Shown: positions 52,193-63,159, counted from the first letter of the stretch. The stretch is 64,000 nt of DNA from Beaufortia kweichowensis (GCA_019155185.1 CM032802.1:11446501-11510500), one strand, 5' to 3'. Notes: generated by a model not told the origin, from the letters alone. Numbers and translations: made by a program.

Positions 52193-54094
52193 TGATCACC
52201 AGGTCAGTCTTTAAAATACTACTGTATTAAGTTTCTTTTCAAAATAGACGCCCCCCAGTGGATGTGCACTTCATTACAGGTGTAATTTAAGTCTTGCAAG
52301 TGAATGCGTGACTGCTGTTATCTGTCATCAGCCTAGTCATGTCACAAAGCTTGTCCAGTAAAATCGTAACCATAGAAGTAGGGAGGTATTAACACACAAA
52401 AAGTAAATCTTTTTAATCAAAACTGAAGTAATAATGGCAGAGGTTTACAGATTTTGGAAATTAAAGGAAGTTTTAAAGTTGCACATGTTTAGTACTAAGT
52501 GTTTTTGGGTTACCGTGACTCTGGAACACAAGTGACACCCATAAAATATGACTCTTGCCTCTTGGCAAAATCCATAATGACAGTTAGGGAGGTAATATTT
52601 TGACAAGTGAACGCAGAACGATGGCCCTTCTAAAAACCTGCCAGTCTAACTGGTCTGCATTGCTAGGTGACTCACGAATGGGGACTTTGTTATGATTCAT
52701 TGTCACATATAAAAAGAAAAGAAAACAGTTTGTGGCTGGGTGAAATAGAGATTAGAGGAGTCACAATGGCTTCAATCACGCAAGGGAGTCTGCTTGTAAA
52801 TCTTTATAATCTTTTTTGTTTTCGTAAAATAAACAGTGTTGCTGTCAACACCTCTCAAAATGTTTTCTCTGTGTTATTCAGCATGTCAGGTTATGATGGT
52901 ACTGTTGCCAGGACTTGTTTAGTTAATTGCAAAGATGGTTATTTGTTGTTGAAAATCGCTTTTGTTTGCACGATAACACAAAATCAGTCCTATTTTAAAA
53001 CCGTAGTCCATTAACAAAGGACTAAATCATTTAAATCCAGTTAATGCTTCGAGAACACCTGTCGCAATAAAACACAGAAACGTGGATTAAAGCGTTCAAA
53101 CAATCCCAACTATCTCATTGTAACTCGGATGCTTTAAATATCTATTTAACAAAGAGCACAGTCTTGGCTGGCAACCCAGCCGAAGAAAAATGCATTGGAC
53201 GTAGCTGGTATGTATATTAACAGTAATGTTGCCGTAATGCGAATTCAACAAGCATCTCTCACCCAAGACCCCCATGCAGTTCATTTATCCATTAAAAACT
53301 ATACTTCACTCTCTAGTTTCTTTTGATCTGTATAAACAACTTCTAATTATCACCCAGCCAGCTGTCAGAATCATCTATAGACACAAACTCTGCTATTGAC
53401 ACACTAATTGGGACCAGACAGAAATTACATCAGGATCTGTACTACATGTCTCCGATCACAAGAGGGAAAAAATGAGGATTTGTTTGCACATCTGTTGCTT
53501 ATCATTCCCAAGATCACTGTCATGGGAGATGTAATGTGCCAGTGGTAGCAGATCTGATTTGCTGATGGCTTACGTACATGGGGAAATAACATTACAGTTG
53601 CGGATAGGGACACTATATGCTTTTGAAGACATTGTGCAATCGTGAACAAGAAATTTTTTTCAATTGTTTTTCAATTTTTAATTGATTTTTTTTTTAAATC
53701 AATTTTTTTAAACCGCTAAAATATGTATGAATATTTATGCTATGCTTTATGAAGCATGTAACATGAAGATAAGACTGAAATGATTGTCTTTATACGGGAT
53801 CAACCTTGATGCAGGCTTTTAAAGTAACATTTGCTTGGTGTGTTTTTACTTGACAAGAAAGCAAACAAACTGGTCTTGTCCTCACAAGGAAATGTCACTT
53901 GCGCCCAAAGCTGTTTTACATGATCGTCATGCTTGAGTCTTGCTTTACGATTGCCCCGAAGTTACTCCTTTCATCTGTTTTAACACTAACAAGCAACTAG
54001 TAGTACAGTATCACATGTATGGTTGTGAAGTTAAAAAAAAAAAAAAAAACTTTATACAAACATGTAAGTAAAAGTGTATGTCATTTTTTAAAAT

Positions 54095-54100
54095 TTTATT
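54095..54100 (-). terminator. Candidate polyadenylation signal of the Ig gene
   Basis: Minus-strand AATAAA about 120 bases after the stop codon at 54216. Confidence 0.45.
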
Positions 54101-54215
54101 ATGTTTGAATTTTACTAATTCTAGTCGAATTTGTTTTTTTTTTTTTTTTGAAAGGTTTAATAATCCATCTTAAAGAAATTTCCCTATATTTACAAAAGAA
54201 TCAGACACACTTTGG

Positions 54216-55898
54216 TCATCTAGTAGAATTGGATCTAAGTGGCTTTTGTTCTGCAGATAGTTCAAGACCTCTTCTTTGATTAGATGCAGCAATTTTCTTA
54301 GCCCTCATTTTCAAACCCACCACAATACCAATCAAACACAATACTACTAAAGCTATGACCCCTCCACACACAGCGTACATTGTCATGCTAGTCTCAGGCT
54401 CGGTTTTAGGCTCGGGTGTTTGATCTACTTGAGTTGGTTTTATAGTAATAAACTTGGGACTGTAGCGTCTGGTAGATTGAAACCTTAAGTTGGTAACCTG
54501 TCGATAGAGACACATGTCCATGTACTCTTCCTCTGTGAGCCACTCATCAGGTTTCTCCTCATCTTCCTCCAGATTATCATCACTTGAGCTGGCATCATCA
54601 CTTGAGCTGGCATCATCATTATTATCATAATCAAAATTATCAACCTCCTCTTCATTATCCAGCAGCACCACGCACCAGTACGTCCCACTGTCCTCCTCTT
54701 TGGGATTAGTAATGACCAGAGATGAATCTTTTTTGGAGAAAGTAGCTCTGCCCTTTAGATCATCAGGCATGGGTAAAGATGAATCTCCTGAGTCCACTAT
54801 TAGGACGTCCTCCCCAGCGTTCTTTCGAAACCACAAAATGCTGACAAATTCAACTTGTAGCTTGGTGATGAAACTACACGTGAGGGATACCTCCATGTCT
54901 TCTTTGAAAAATGAGAGGTCGGTTGATTCGCGCACAGGGCAAACGTTCACCATGTACTCTTCCACGAGGAAGGTGGAGATGCATTTGTAGTTCCCAGAGT
55001 GATCGGAAGTGAGAGAGCGAATGACCAGAGAATAGTCATGTATATCCGTGTAATTTGACACAAACATTTGATTCCCAGTCTCCTTAAAACTCAATGGTTT
55101 GGATGAGTTAACTGGTCCCAAAGGTGTTTCCCAGTAGTTTTGTCTGAGGTGGTCTACTGAACACGGTAGGACCACGTTCTCACCTACAGAACGATAAATA
55201 GACTTCATATCAGGTTCTTCTGGAAGCCCTATGGTTTGGAAGCTCAAGCATTGCTGTCCCTCCATGACCTGACAGAAGAAACGGGGTCTGTCCTTGATTA
55301 AATCATCTGATACATGTAATATATAGCCTTTGTCACGAGCCTGGATGAGTCCTTTGAAGTCTTCCTGCAATGGCTCCAATGAAATCTCAGTGTCTAAAAA
55401 CAAAGATGTATTGTGCAACTCTCTGTACCATTTCACTGTAGTTTCAGACGCTTTGCTTGCACCAACATTACATTCCAAGTCTGCACCTGTGCCTGGTGTC
55501 AAAGAAATTTCCTGTGGGATGAGCTCCTCACCACACACGTACAAGTAATGTTTACGATAGTTTTCCATAATGCCGTTGCTCTTACACTCTCTGATGTAGA
55601 TGCCAGAGTCAGAGAACTGAAGATTCATGATCTTTAGACCAAGCAGCCCCTCAATGTGGTCGGTAATATTGATCCGACCCTTGAAGGCTTCAGGCGGTGG
55701 TACTGGATTTGAAGACTCGCCCAATAGCTGCCTTCCAACAGGTGTTACTCTGTACACAGCAATGTGGTCTCCAAAGCAAAAACCCATTTCTAGTTCCCCA
55801 CCAAGTGCTCTGAAAATAGGGTCTGGGTCTTCTTCAGCGAGCATGCCCATCAGCAGCAGAGCGAGCAGGATTACAAGTTTCCCGGTTTGGCTCATCAT
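54216..55898 (-). CDS. Intronless four-Ig-domain type I membrane protein, unnamed
   Basis: A 560-residue uninterrupted frame. Signal peptide at 1-21 (KLVILLALLLMGMLA), then four immunoglobulin-like domains judged by cysteine pairs: C41/C105, C143/C209, C246/C306, C341/C409. Domains 1, 3 and 4 carry the DSGxY or DHSGNY signature before the second Cys, and domains 2 and 4 carry VKWYR/ILWFR cores. After domain 4 comes an acidic stretch (415-462) with a perfect DASSSD doublet, then a stalk, a membrane helix at about 506-530 (VCGGVIALVVLCLIGIVVGL), and a 30-residue basic tail without ITIM or ITAM tyrosines. Vertebrate Ig domains normally have one exon each, so the lack of introns over all domains is unusual and suggests a retrocopy that stayed open. 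I cannot assign a family. Likely a cell-surface receptor or adhesion protein; function unknown. Confidence 0.85.
   Translation of the reverse strand: MMSQTGKLVILLALLLMGMLAEEDPDPIFRALGGELEMGFCFGDHIAVYRVTPVGRQLLGESSNPVPPPEAFKGRINITDHIEGLLGLKIMNLQFSDSGIYIRECKSNGIMENYRKHYLYVCGEELIPQEISLTPGTGADLECNVGASKASETTVKWYRELHNTSLFLDTEISLEPLQEDFKGLIQARDKGYILHVSDDLIKDRPRFFCQVMEGQQCLSFQTIGLPEEPDMKSIYRSVGENVVLPCSVDHLRQNYWETPLGPVNSSKPLSFKETGNQMFVSNYTDIHDYSLVIRSLTSDHSGNYKCISTFLVEEYMVNVCPVRESTDLSFFKEDMEVSLTCSFITKLQVEFVSILWFRKNAGEDVLIVDSGDSSLPMPDDLKGRATFSKKDSSLVITNPKEEDSGTYWCVVLLDNEEEVDNFDYDNNDDASSSDDASSSDDNLEEDEEKPDEWLTEEEYMDMCLYRQVTNLRFQSTRRYSPKFITIKPTQVDQTPEPKTEPETSMTMYAVCGGVIALVVLCLIGIVVGLKMRAKKIAASNQRRGLELSAEQKPLRSNSTR
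54577..54612 (-). repeat. Perfect 18-bp tandem duplication inside the Ig gene
   Basis: Two identical 18-base units (54577-54594, 54595-54612) encode the repeated DASSSD in the acidic juxtamembrane segment. The identical DNA suggests a recent slip or a length-variable site. Confidence 0.9.
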
Positions 55899-56203
55899 GT
55901 TCTGCTCTAGCCATTCGTGTGAGTTTTCTGCCTCTTGCCTTCCACATACTCAGAAATTTGAGTAACCTGTTTCTGAAGTTTGGCATTTAGATCCACCCAC
56001 CTAAGGATGTTGTCTGTCTTGAGTACAGGGTTTTCCCTTCCTTCCTCCTTGCATATTTAGTTTTCTCTCCTAATTCTTATAAACCATCGTTATCATTTAT
56101 CTTTCTATTTAAGGTTGCAATCTTTTAACTTGTAATGAATTTTATCTCAGGAATCAAAACGAGACAAATTCCTAAAGCGTTGCGTTGTCAAACTGGTTTA
56201 TTT

Positions 56204-56204
<1 letters not shown>

Positions 56205-56283
<79 letters not shown>

Positions 56284-56308
56284 TCCTCTCCCTCCTCTCT
56301 CCTCCCTC

Positions 56309-56368
<60 letters not shown>
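56205..56368. repeat. (CT)n microsatellite
   Basis: About 160 bases of CT repeat, interrupted at about 56279-56320 by CCCTCTCC-type variants. Long open frames on both strands here are artefacts of the repeat. Confidence 0.95.
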
Positions 56369-57174
56369 GTTTCCTACGTTTCGCTACACTTGACAGTTTG
56401 CATACTGGTGAAAGCATTTACTTAAGACTTTGACTCTAGTACCACGCCAACATACTGTACTGAATTATCCTTAGTGAAGTATACATGTAGTTATGGCAAT
56501 AAGTGCATTGTTAGGAAGTGCACGACCTAGTTTTGTTATTATGTGTTGCAGGACTTCCAAGATTACCTCTGAACATAAGTTGTTCCACTGTACATACTTG
56601 CTCATACTTTTGTGTTTACTTTGATTTGAGAATGGCCTAATATCTGTGTTAGTCAGTGTCCAACTTTCCCATTAAAGGTGCTATAAACCACTGAGTGATA
56701 GATGAGGGACTAGGGTGTTGCCATTTTGAGACATACGTATGAAAGTACTTAAAATTGTTTTATTTTATTTGATGTATTACAATCTCAACTGTGTGATCTA
56801 GATCTAGAGAGATCTAGACACAACATTCATTGTCTAACACTGTTTGGTACCTTACGTATCTAATAGTCTGTGGGGGCTGTCTAAAGTATAAGGAAAGCTT
56901 TTTGTAAGTATCCAGATTGTAAAGACTTCAAGGGTGGGCTCTGTGAACAGCTTGAGTAGGCAGGCATGATCCAGCATTGTGATTAAGCTCCAACTGTGAC
57001 TCACTCCCTACTGCCATTCAAACTAATTGCTCTCTGTGCTGATTATAGATCTTACAGTCTCTGATGCCATTTTTAAGCATTTTTTACTTTGGAAAAAATA
57101 AAGGAATGCCTTGAATATGTTAGTTGTTGCTAAAATTGTGAATGTATCTAAAAGGGTTAATAGTTTAAATTTAA

Positions 57175-57390
57175 GGGGCAGTTTCCCAGACTTAAGCTTA
57201 GTCCCAGACTAAAATACATGTTTGAGCTGTCTTAACTGGAAACAACTTGCACTGACATTTCTTTAAATATATCAGTGCCATTGCCTTGTACTAGCATTGT
57301 TTTTTGTAAGGCATGTTTGTTAAAATGATTTAAATGTCTTAATTTAACTAAGACATAGTCCTGGACTAATCTAAACCCTGTCCGCGAAAC
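57175..57390. mobile_element. Inverted-repeat DNA element (GTTTCCCAGAC family)
   Basis: The left end GGGGCAGTTTCCCAGACTTA and the right end CTAAACCCTGTCCGCGAAAC are diverged inverted copies, as are the inner motifs TTAGTCCCAGACTAAAAT and AGACATAGTCCTGGACTAAT. I recognise this as a common cyprinid non-autonomous element. No clear target duplication. Confidence 0.65.
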
Positions 57391-57599
57391 AACTTCTCTA
57401 AAAGGTAATAAATTAAGTACATTACATAATAATAAAGAAATAATGAAAAGGCTGAAATATGTGGAGAAGTTATATTTTGATGTGTGTGATTATCAAGCAT
57501 AATGTGACTAGGCAGCAACTTTCAATTCTTTACTTATTTGTATATCCCTTTACTTACTTACTTTCCCCATTACAAAACAGTACATACTTTTAGTGCATA

Positions 57600-57867
57600 G
57601 TATATGTAGACGAATTTGGGCGCAGGTGCAGCAAGTTTTCTTCCCGTGCTGAAAGTGGCGCTGTTGTGCTCTCTCTTCACGCCCGTCGCAACCAGAACAA
57701 GAGGACGCGGTTTGTGGGTGGCTTTAGGTGATGCCTTCGAAGGGCACTTTAAGGGGAAACGCAATAAACCTCACTATAAACTGTTCCTGCGGATGCCTTC
57801 GAAGGGAATAGGAAGTATACATGATCTCTTTGAATGGAACGCGAGCTTGACCGCTGTCATTGCACAG
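57600..57867 (+). promoter_or_regulatory. CpG-rich patch, possible mterf2 first exon
   Basis: CpG content is clearly above that of the flanks. A donor (GCACAG then GTATTG) would end an exon at 57867, and an acceptor (CACATGTAG, ending 58725) lies 21 bases before the mterf2 ATG. This would make a non-coding first exon. The duplicated GATGCCTTCGAAGGG at 57731 and 57793 argues that part of the block may instead be a repeat. Confidence 0.35.
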
Positions 57868-58041
57868 GTATTGATTCACTTCTATACTTCTATAATATAC
57901 ATTTTATATGTATTATAATGGTTGACTGTTATGCTCGTGAAGCACAGCTTCTTCTTTTTCTCGAGGGAGTGCCCTTAAAAAAATAGACCATGTTTTGGGC
58001 GAATTTCACCATAGTTTTACTATAAATTTAATAGATAACTG

Positions 58042-58419
58042 TACAGTAGCAGTCAAACGTTTAGACACACTTACTCATTGTTTATTAATGTCTTAGAAGT
58101 TGCAAAATCATATTCTTGACATTTTATCATCCAGCTACTTCAACATGAGAAGTTTTTTAAACGGCTGGATGAATTTCTGTCTATGCTGGACTCGTATTGT
58201 CTGCTTTTTATTCATTATTTGGTTTAACTAATCCATTTCAAAAATATTTTTTAATGAAGTTTTAGTATTGTAATGAAAGAAATAATATGCTGGCACAATT
58301 ATATTTTTGCCTGCAGAAGTAATTACAAACATTGAAACATACACCTTCAAATTAAAATATTTTTAGGATCACAAGAAACATTTTTGTCAGGTGTGTCCAA
58401 ACAATTGACTGGTACTGTA
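58042..58419. mobile_element. Non-autonomous Tc1/mariner-type element
   Basis: Element 58044-58417 (374 bp) starts CAGTAGCAGTCAAACGTTTA and ends TTGACTGGTACTG; the ends are imperfect inverted repeats (about 28 bases, including the GACACAC/GTGTGTC block). It is flanked by TA on each side, the Tc1/mariner target. There is no transposase frame. Confidence 0.8.
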
Positions 58420-58746
58420 CTTTTAATACATTTGAATGCCTAATTTTTCTGCTTAAATATGCTTGAAGCAGATTTCCATGATTTATGCGTGAATAAATGA
58501 TTATGAAAAGCATGTTGGATTTTATATTCTGATAGAAGGCCTGGGCAATACAGCAATGTTCATAAGACGTGCTACCATAGAGGTTAAACCACTTTATTAA
58601 AAATGCTTTTACTGGAACGAGAGAAATTTTAATTCTTTTTTGTATAATTTGGTGTTTCAGACATGCTGCCTGGGAGCCAAGAGGCTGGATACATATATAC
58701 AATTATCCAACAGCTCCACATGTAGACCTTTGAGAATTGTCCAAAC

Positions 58747-59877
58747 ATGTTGAGATTAGTAACAGCATCATTGTGCCTGCACAGCCAGCGAGCTCAAGTC
58801 ATGCATTCACTTCTGGTTAGGCCCTGCTCCTCAATCATTCAACAAGAGAATACAGCTGCCGTGGATGCCCTGTACAACCTGTCTGTAGACATCAGTAAAG
58901 TTCGGAAGCTGAAGGGTTGGGTGTTGCGACAGAGCCCTGTGTACGTGTGTGAGACCGCTGCCCTGCTGAGGGATATGGGGGCTAGTGGGAACGTCATCGC
59001 CCGTGTCTTGGAGCTCTACCCAGAGGCCATCCTCTGTAATCCTGAGCAAATGGAGGTGCAGAAAAAGCTCTGGATGACTGTGTGCACCAACCAGAAGGAT
59101 TTGGTAGGAATCATAGAAAAATTCCCAGCCTCATTTTTCACTTCATCTTCTGATTATGATAACCAGAAAGCAAATATTCAGTATTTCCAAACACTGCATC
59201 TTAACAAACCCATTATTAGGAAACTGATGGCCACCGCCCCTCAGACCTTCAGCCGACCCGTGAAACAAAATGAGGAGATGATCCAGATGCTGAAGAAGAC
59301 CTATTTGGACTTGGGTGGGAGGGAGGACAATCTGAAGATCTGGCTTCAGAAGCTGATCACTCAGAATCCTTATGTGCTTCTGAAGGTACCGGAGGCCTTG
59401 CATAATAACTTGGTGTTCCTGCGTGACAGGGGCTTCACCAGCAATGAGCTCTTACAGCTACTTTTCAAATTAAAAGGGTTTGTCACTGAACTGAACCCTG
59501 AAAGTATGAGACTCACCTTAAGCTTTTCTCAGGAAATTCTGGGATGCACAGAAGCAGAGCTCAGGCATGTAGTACTCGAGTGTCCAGCCTTACTATATTA
59601 TTCTGTACCTATACTAGTCGGTCGGTTTAAAGGCCTCCTCGCTGCTGGAATTAGTATAGAGCAGATCATAGACACACCCACTGTGTTGGAACTGACAACC
59701 CAGATAGTTCAATATCGCATTCAGAAACTGCGTTCTTATGGCTACGATGTACGAACGGGCAGCCTGCAAGTCCTCAATGGCACCAAGAAGGACTTTGAGA
59801 AGAGCTATGGCCTCCTGCATCTTAGGCGAGAGAGACCGCTTTTTAATCCAGTAGCACCACTTAGTACAGAGGATTAA
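58747..59877 (+). CDS. mterf2: MTERF2, mitochondrial transcription termination factor family
   Basis: Mitochondrial matrix protein of the mTERF family, built of repeated three-helix mTERF motifs that form a nucleic-acid-binding superhelix; MTERF2 binds mtDNA and supports mitochondrial transcription and translation. One coding exon of 376 codons, close to the human 385. The first 30 residues (MLRLVTASLCLHSQRAQVMH) are basic and Ser/Leu-rich without acids, a mitochondrial import signal. mTERF repeats are seen as regular Leu/Pro patterns, for example VIARVLELYPEAILCNPEQM, IRKLMATAPQTFSRPV, KLITQNPYVLLKVPEAL and LRHVVLECPALLYYSVPIL. The ATG is the first in frame and follows a possible acceptor at 58725. 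Its place after tmem263 matches human 12q23, where CRY1 follows. Confidence 0.94.
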   Translation: MLRLVTASLCLHSQRAQVMHSLLVRPCSSIIQQENTAAVDALYNLSVDISKVRKLKGWVLRQSPVYVCETAALLRDMGASGNVIARVLELYPEAILCNPEQMEVQKKLWMTVCTNQKDLVGIIEKFPASFFTSSSDYDNQKANIQYFQTLHLNKPIIRKLMATAPQTFSRPVKQNEEMIQMLKKTYLDLGGREDNLKIWLQKLITQNPYVLLKVPEALHNNLVFLRDRGFTSNELLQLLFKLKGFVTELNPESMRLTLSFSQEILGCTEAELRHVVLECPALLYYSVPILVGRFKGLLAAGISIEQIIDTPTVLELTTQIVQYRIQKLRSYGYDVRTGSLQVLNGTKKDFEKSYGLLHLRRERPLFNPVAPLSTED

Positions 59878-60072
59878 GGATTGTGTTGTTACATTTGCTT
59901 CAAGGTGAAGAGGTGCTACACTGACAGAATATTAACTATCATGGTTATTTATTGTTTATTTAATGCACTGGAAAGAATACAAGATTAAATGCTGCTTTGT
60001 TAACAGTGTGTAAGACATATTTTACGGTTGTGGAATGAGCTATTGTTTGTATAATCACAAAAACATGTTTTT

Positions 60073-60078
60073 AATAAA
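60073..60078 (+). terminator. mterf2 polyadenylation signal
   Basis: AATAAA about 200 bases after the mterf2 stop; another lies near 60126. Confidence 0.55.
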
Positions 60079-61620
60079 AGGAAATGAAAGAAAACCTGTA
60101 TTACTACCATTAAAATGTTGGTTTTAATAAAAATTGTACATTTTAAAATACTGTAATTGCTATGAGGATAGTCAAAATGGCCAAAACAATCGTAAATGGT
60201 TCTAAAATAAGCTTTTTAATAAGCTTTTTAAATTTCTGTTTTATTTGGGGTCATGTATAATCTGCATATATTATTTTATTCTTGTTCATAGATTTTGTGA
60301 GATTCATTAACAGGTGATTTATATAGTTTTATAGTTCTGTGGTATTCTTATCAAAAGTCTCTAATAATGAACAATATGCAATACCTTTTTGAGCAGTGAT
60401 GCATTTATGTAGATTAATATTCAGATCAATGAATGTTTACCAGTATGTTGCTAAACGTCATGCTGGCAGAATCTCATTTGCAAGCATTTCTCAGTATTTT
60501 GGCCTCTGGGCAATGTTCTGAGATCATTCAGTTCTTTTAAATGATTAGACTAAAGACTTCGCTGGTATCTATAATGAAGTTTCATTACATATTGCCTTGT
60601 GGCATCTGCTGTTTATGCAGTAGAATTTATGATTTCATTAATAACAAAATATTACATTTCACAGACTTCACGGTTCAATTCAAAATACGGATGTTTGTTT
60701 CGTGCTCTTAAAAACAGATTTCTTTTTACTTTATCAGACCTTGATTAGTGCTCAATTTACAATTTCTGCCTGTACGTCTATTTTTAATCGGTTTTAGTAT
60801 AAGGTACCAACTGGAGCTGCAGCTTTATTCTGCAAATGACAGTGTGAGTTATACCCAAACGCATAGAAGGTTAATAAGAGGGGGTATAAATAGCTCTTTT
60901 TCATTTGAAATGTGACGGTGGGTATTATTAGCAAATGTTACACACTGATTTTATGAGGCATAACTCAAGGAAAAAATGAAAATAGATGACACATGCAATT
61001 AAAATCTATCATTTCCTGTCCTGCTCTATGCATGGTGGAATATTAAGGTGGTAAATATTCCATGTCTGAGGTCGTGCAGATCAGGCCAAGCTGATAACGG
61101 CCCTGAGCAACGTTACGCTGTCCTGTTTGCCATTAGCTCTCAGAGCTTTGGTTCAGTATTGAATTCTAAATCACACACCAGAGAAAGAGTACTGCATGTT
61201 ACAATGTGATGTTGCTTGGATTCAAATACACAAACATGTCAATTCAATTTTTTATACATCATACATCATTAATTGGTTGTGCACAACAAAATGCTGAACT
61301 ATTTCAATTGGGTGAGTTATAGACGGGTTAATTTAAACCAGTGGTTGGATTTGTTTTTATTTTACTTTTGTGTTTATTAGTAGTATTATCAATAATGATA
61401 ATAATACTAAATTACAGTTAACTTGCCATTAATTTTGTTTCTATTATGTGTCTTCATTGCTCTAGTAATATACAGTATCTCAACAAACCTCTAGTCTGAT
61501 TTTGGCATACCAGTGGAATTGTAGCTTTGCTGCTGCACCATCTAGTGGAGGAAAAACGTTTACTCTCACATTGTCCTGTTATGATATGTACACCATAATA
61601 AAATTACCTTTTCTTGTGAA

Positions 61621-61697
61621 ATTTAAGGTGGCAGAGAAAGAAAGAGGAAAGCTACTAATGCTTTTCAGAATGATGAAAGTGAGTCTTCTGAGCATCA
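61621..61697 (+). pseudogene. Relic of the 55-codon repeat exon, cut by a LINE
   Basis: These 77 bases match the start of the repeated exon of the downstream gene (63471-63547 and 63871-63947), including the last bases of the acceptor (TTTAAG), with about four differences. The match stops abruptly after GAGCATCA, where LINE sequence begins. It lies 1.5 kb upstream of that gene's start codon. Confidence 0.8.
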
Positions 61698-62246
61698 CTG
61701 CCTGGTCTAGGACTGCAAGACCCTGCAGCGGATAGTGAGAACAGCTGAAAAGATCATCGGGGTCTCTCTCCCCTCTATCACAGACATTTACACCTCATGC
61801 TGCATCCGCAAAGCATTGTGGATGACCCCACACACCCCTCACACACACTTTTCACCCTCCTGCCGTCTGGTAAACGGTACCGAAGCATTCGGTCCCTCAC
61901 GACCAGACTTTGCAACAGTTTTTTTCCCTCATGCCATCAGGCTGCTAAACTCAAGATAACTCATTACAAATTACACTACTCCCATTGGACCGTTTTTATA
62001 AAAAAAATTTTTTAATATTTGCACTGTCACTTTACACAATCACTACAGTCACTTTCATATTTAACTGTGTATTGAACTGTGTATTGGTCTGCGTTACTGT
62101 CTTGTGCTGTCTGTTTGCACTTTGTGCACTTTATGTATATAGGGTTTTTTGTACTGTAGCACCTTGGTCCTGGAGAAATGTTGTTTCGTTTCACTATGTA
62201 CTTGTATATGGCTGAAATGACAAACTCCACTTTGACTTTGACTTTG
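61698..62246 (+). mobile_element. LINE 3' end (5'-truncated non-LTR retrotransposon)
   Basis: Encodes, with frame breaks, the conserved end of an L2/Rex-like LINE reverse transcriptase protein: LQRIVRTAEKIIGVSLPSIT, then DIYTSCCIRKA, DPTHPSHTLFTLLPSGKRYR, and FFPHAIRLLNSR, with a stop near 61959. The 3' UTR follows and ends in three ACTTTG units (62229-62246), the short tandem tail usual for this LINE group. It is dead: truncated at the 5' end and shifted in frame. Confidence 0.85.
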
Positions 62247-62854
62247 AATCAGCTTTAGTCACAAAAAGTTTACACAGAATTTACATGAAATAATATATAC
62301 AGATAGTCTTTCTACTTATAATAAGCAGTGAAAGTAAATACATAATATTGCACATTGAGTAAATAAGCAATATTGCATGTTATATGATTTAATATGCACT
62401 AAGTTATGCATTTCAGGTTTCATTAAACAACCAACAGGGTAAATCCCAAAACAGTTAAGATGGTACAGGTAATAGGAAAACATGTCAAGACATCCATTTG
62501 TCCTACAATATGTAAGTGTGACCAGATAAGGAAGCAAACATTTATTATTATTAATATATTAAATTATATTAAATATAAATAAATCACTATTCTTTTTTTT
62601 ATCTCAAACTATTATCTGATAATCTACCAAATTTGTACAATGGTCGTTTGTTGACAACATTTGTTCAGTTGTCGTTTGTCCCCACCTTCTGTCCGGAACA
62701 GGATCTACAAAAGGTTGGTGCAAAACCGAACTGAGTAGTCAGAAAAAAACTGGAGACAACTCGGTCTAGATGATAACAATTTATTTCTTTTAGGTGTGTT
62801 TTATGCTTTTTTGACTGGATATTTCGACAGATTGAAAGGAAATAAAAGCAGTAC

Positions 62855-62895
62855 AGGACCTCGAGCTGGGAATCAAACCTGAGTCGCCAAATGTG
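62855..62895 (-). repeat. tRNA-like SINE trace
   Basis: Minus strand reads GGCGACTCAGGTTTGATTCC then CAGCTCGAGGTCC, containing a pol III box-B-like GGTTTGATTCC (62869-62879). No A box or full tRNA fold is visible. Confidence 0.4.
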
Positions 62896-63159
62896 CAATT
62901 GCACAATTTGTCAAAGCATTTTTCTACAGCTGTTTGTTTCTACGCAACAGCAAAATAATTCTATTCTATTGCGTCACAGTCGCGCACACCACTTGAGAAA
63001 ACTCATTGGAGTTCTGATCGCGCTGAAAGTAGGTGAAAACAAACAGTAGGTCGAATCAAAACTGTGAGGAAAGTCTCTTTATTTATAATCGTGACAACGA
63101 GCTTTTTTCCAAGTTTTTTTCGGGATTGTATCGAGTATTAAGAGACTAAAAAGCCTCAG

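Larger units (their letters stand above)
45490..54094. other. Sparse region between chst16 and the Ig gene
   Basis: About 8.6 kb with no supportable coding exon. The chst16 ATG exon probably begins at 45518, after a minus-strand acceptor (CCTTCCTCAG). Two inverted-repeat transposons, a dispersed-repeat fragment and a CpG-rich patch are listed separately. The remainder is AT-rich, with some repeat-free stretches (47340-47900, 48140-48900, 52500-53000) in which I recognise nothing. Confidence 0.5.
55899..58746. other. Region between the Ig gene and mterf2
   Basis: The Ig gene and mterf2 are divergent and separated by 2.8 kb. It contains a CT microsatellite (56205-56368), an inverted-repeat element (57175-57390), a CpG-rich patch (57600-57867) and a Tc1-type element (58044-58417). 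Around 55900-56130 lies the presumed promoter of the Ig gene, with no clear TATA box. No coding gene was seen. Confidence 0.5.
60079..63159. other. Region between mterf2 and the repeated-exon gene
   Basis: AT-rich, no intact gene. 61060-61160 is more complex and could be a conserved element. The exon relic and LINE end (61621-62246) and a tRNA-like SINE trace (62855-62895) are listed separately. About 62990-63159 precedes the next gene's ATG and should hold its promoter and 5' UTR. Confidence 0.45.

Noticed and set aside
53640..53715. Inverted T/A-rich repeat left of the Ig gene
   Set aside because: Low-complexity A/T runs pair with one another trivially.
54485..55965. Several 60-112-codon frames within and antisense to the Ig gene
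   Set aside because: Shadows of the 560-codon frame, which has the signal peptide, Ig motifs and membrane helix.
56135..56433. Ser/Leu or Arg/Glu repeat frames on both strands
   Set aside because: Direct translation of the CT microsatellite.
57616..57918. 100-codon frame in the CpG patch upstream of mterf2
   Set aside because: It crosses the likely donor at 57867, contains a DNA repeat and shows no domain; more likely 5' UTR or repeat.
61502..62015. Frames in three registers near the LINE
   Set aside because: They are fragments of a dead LINE protein plus the exon relic, split by frame breaks.
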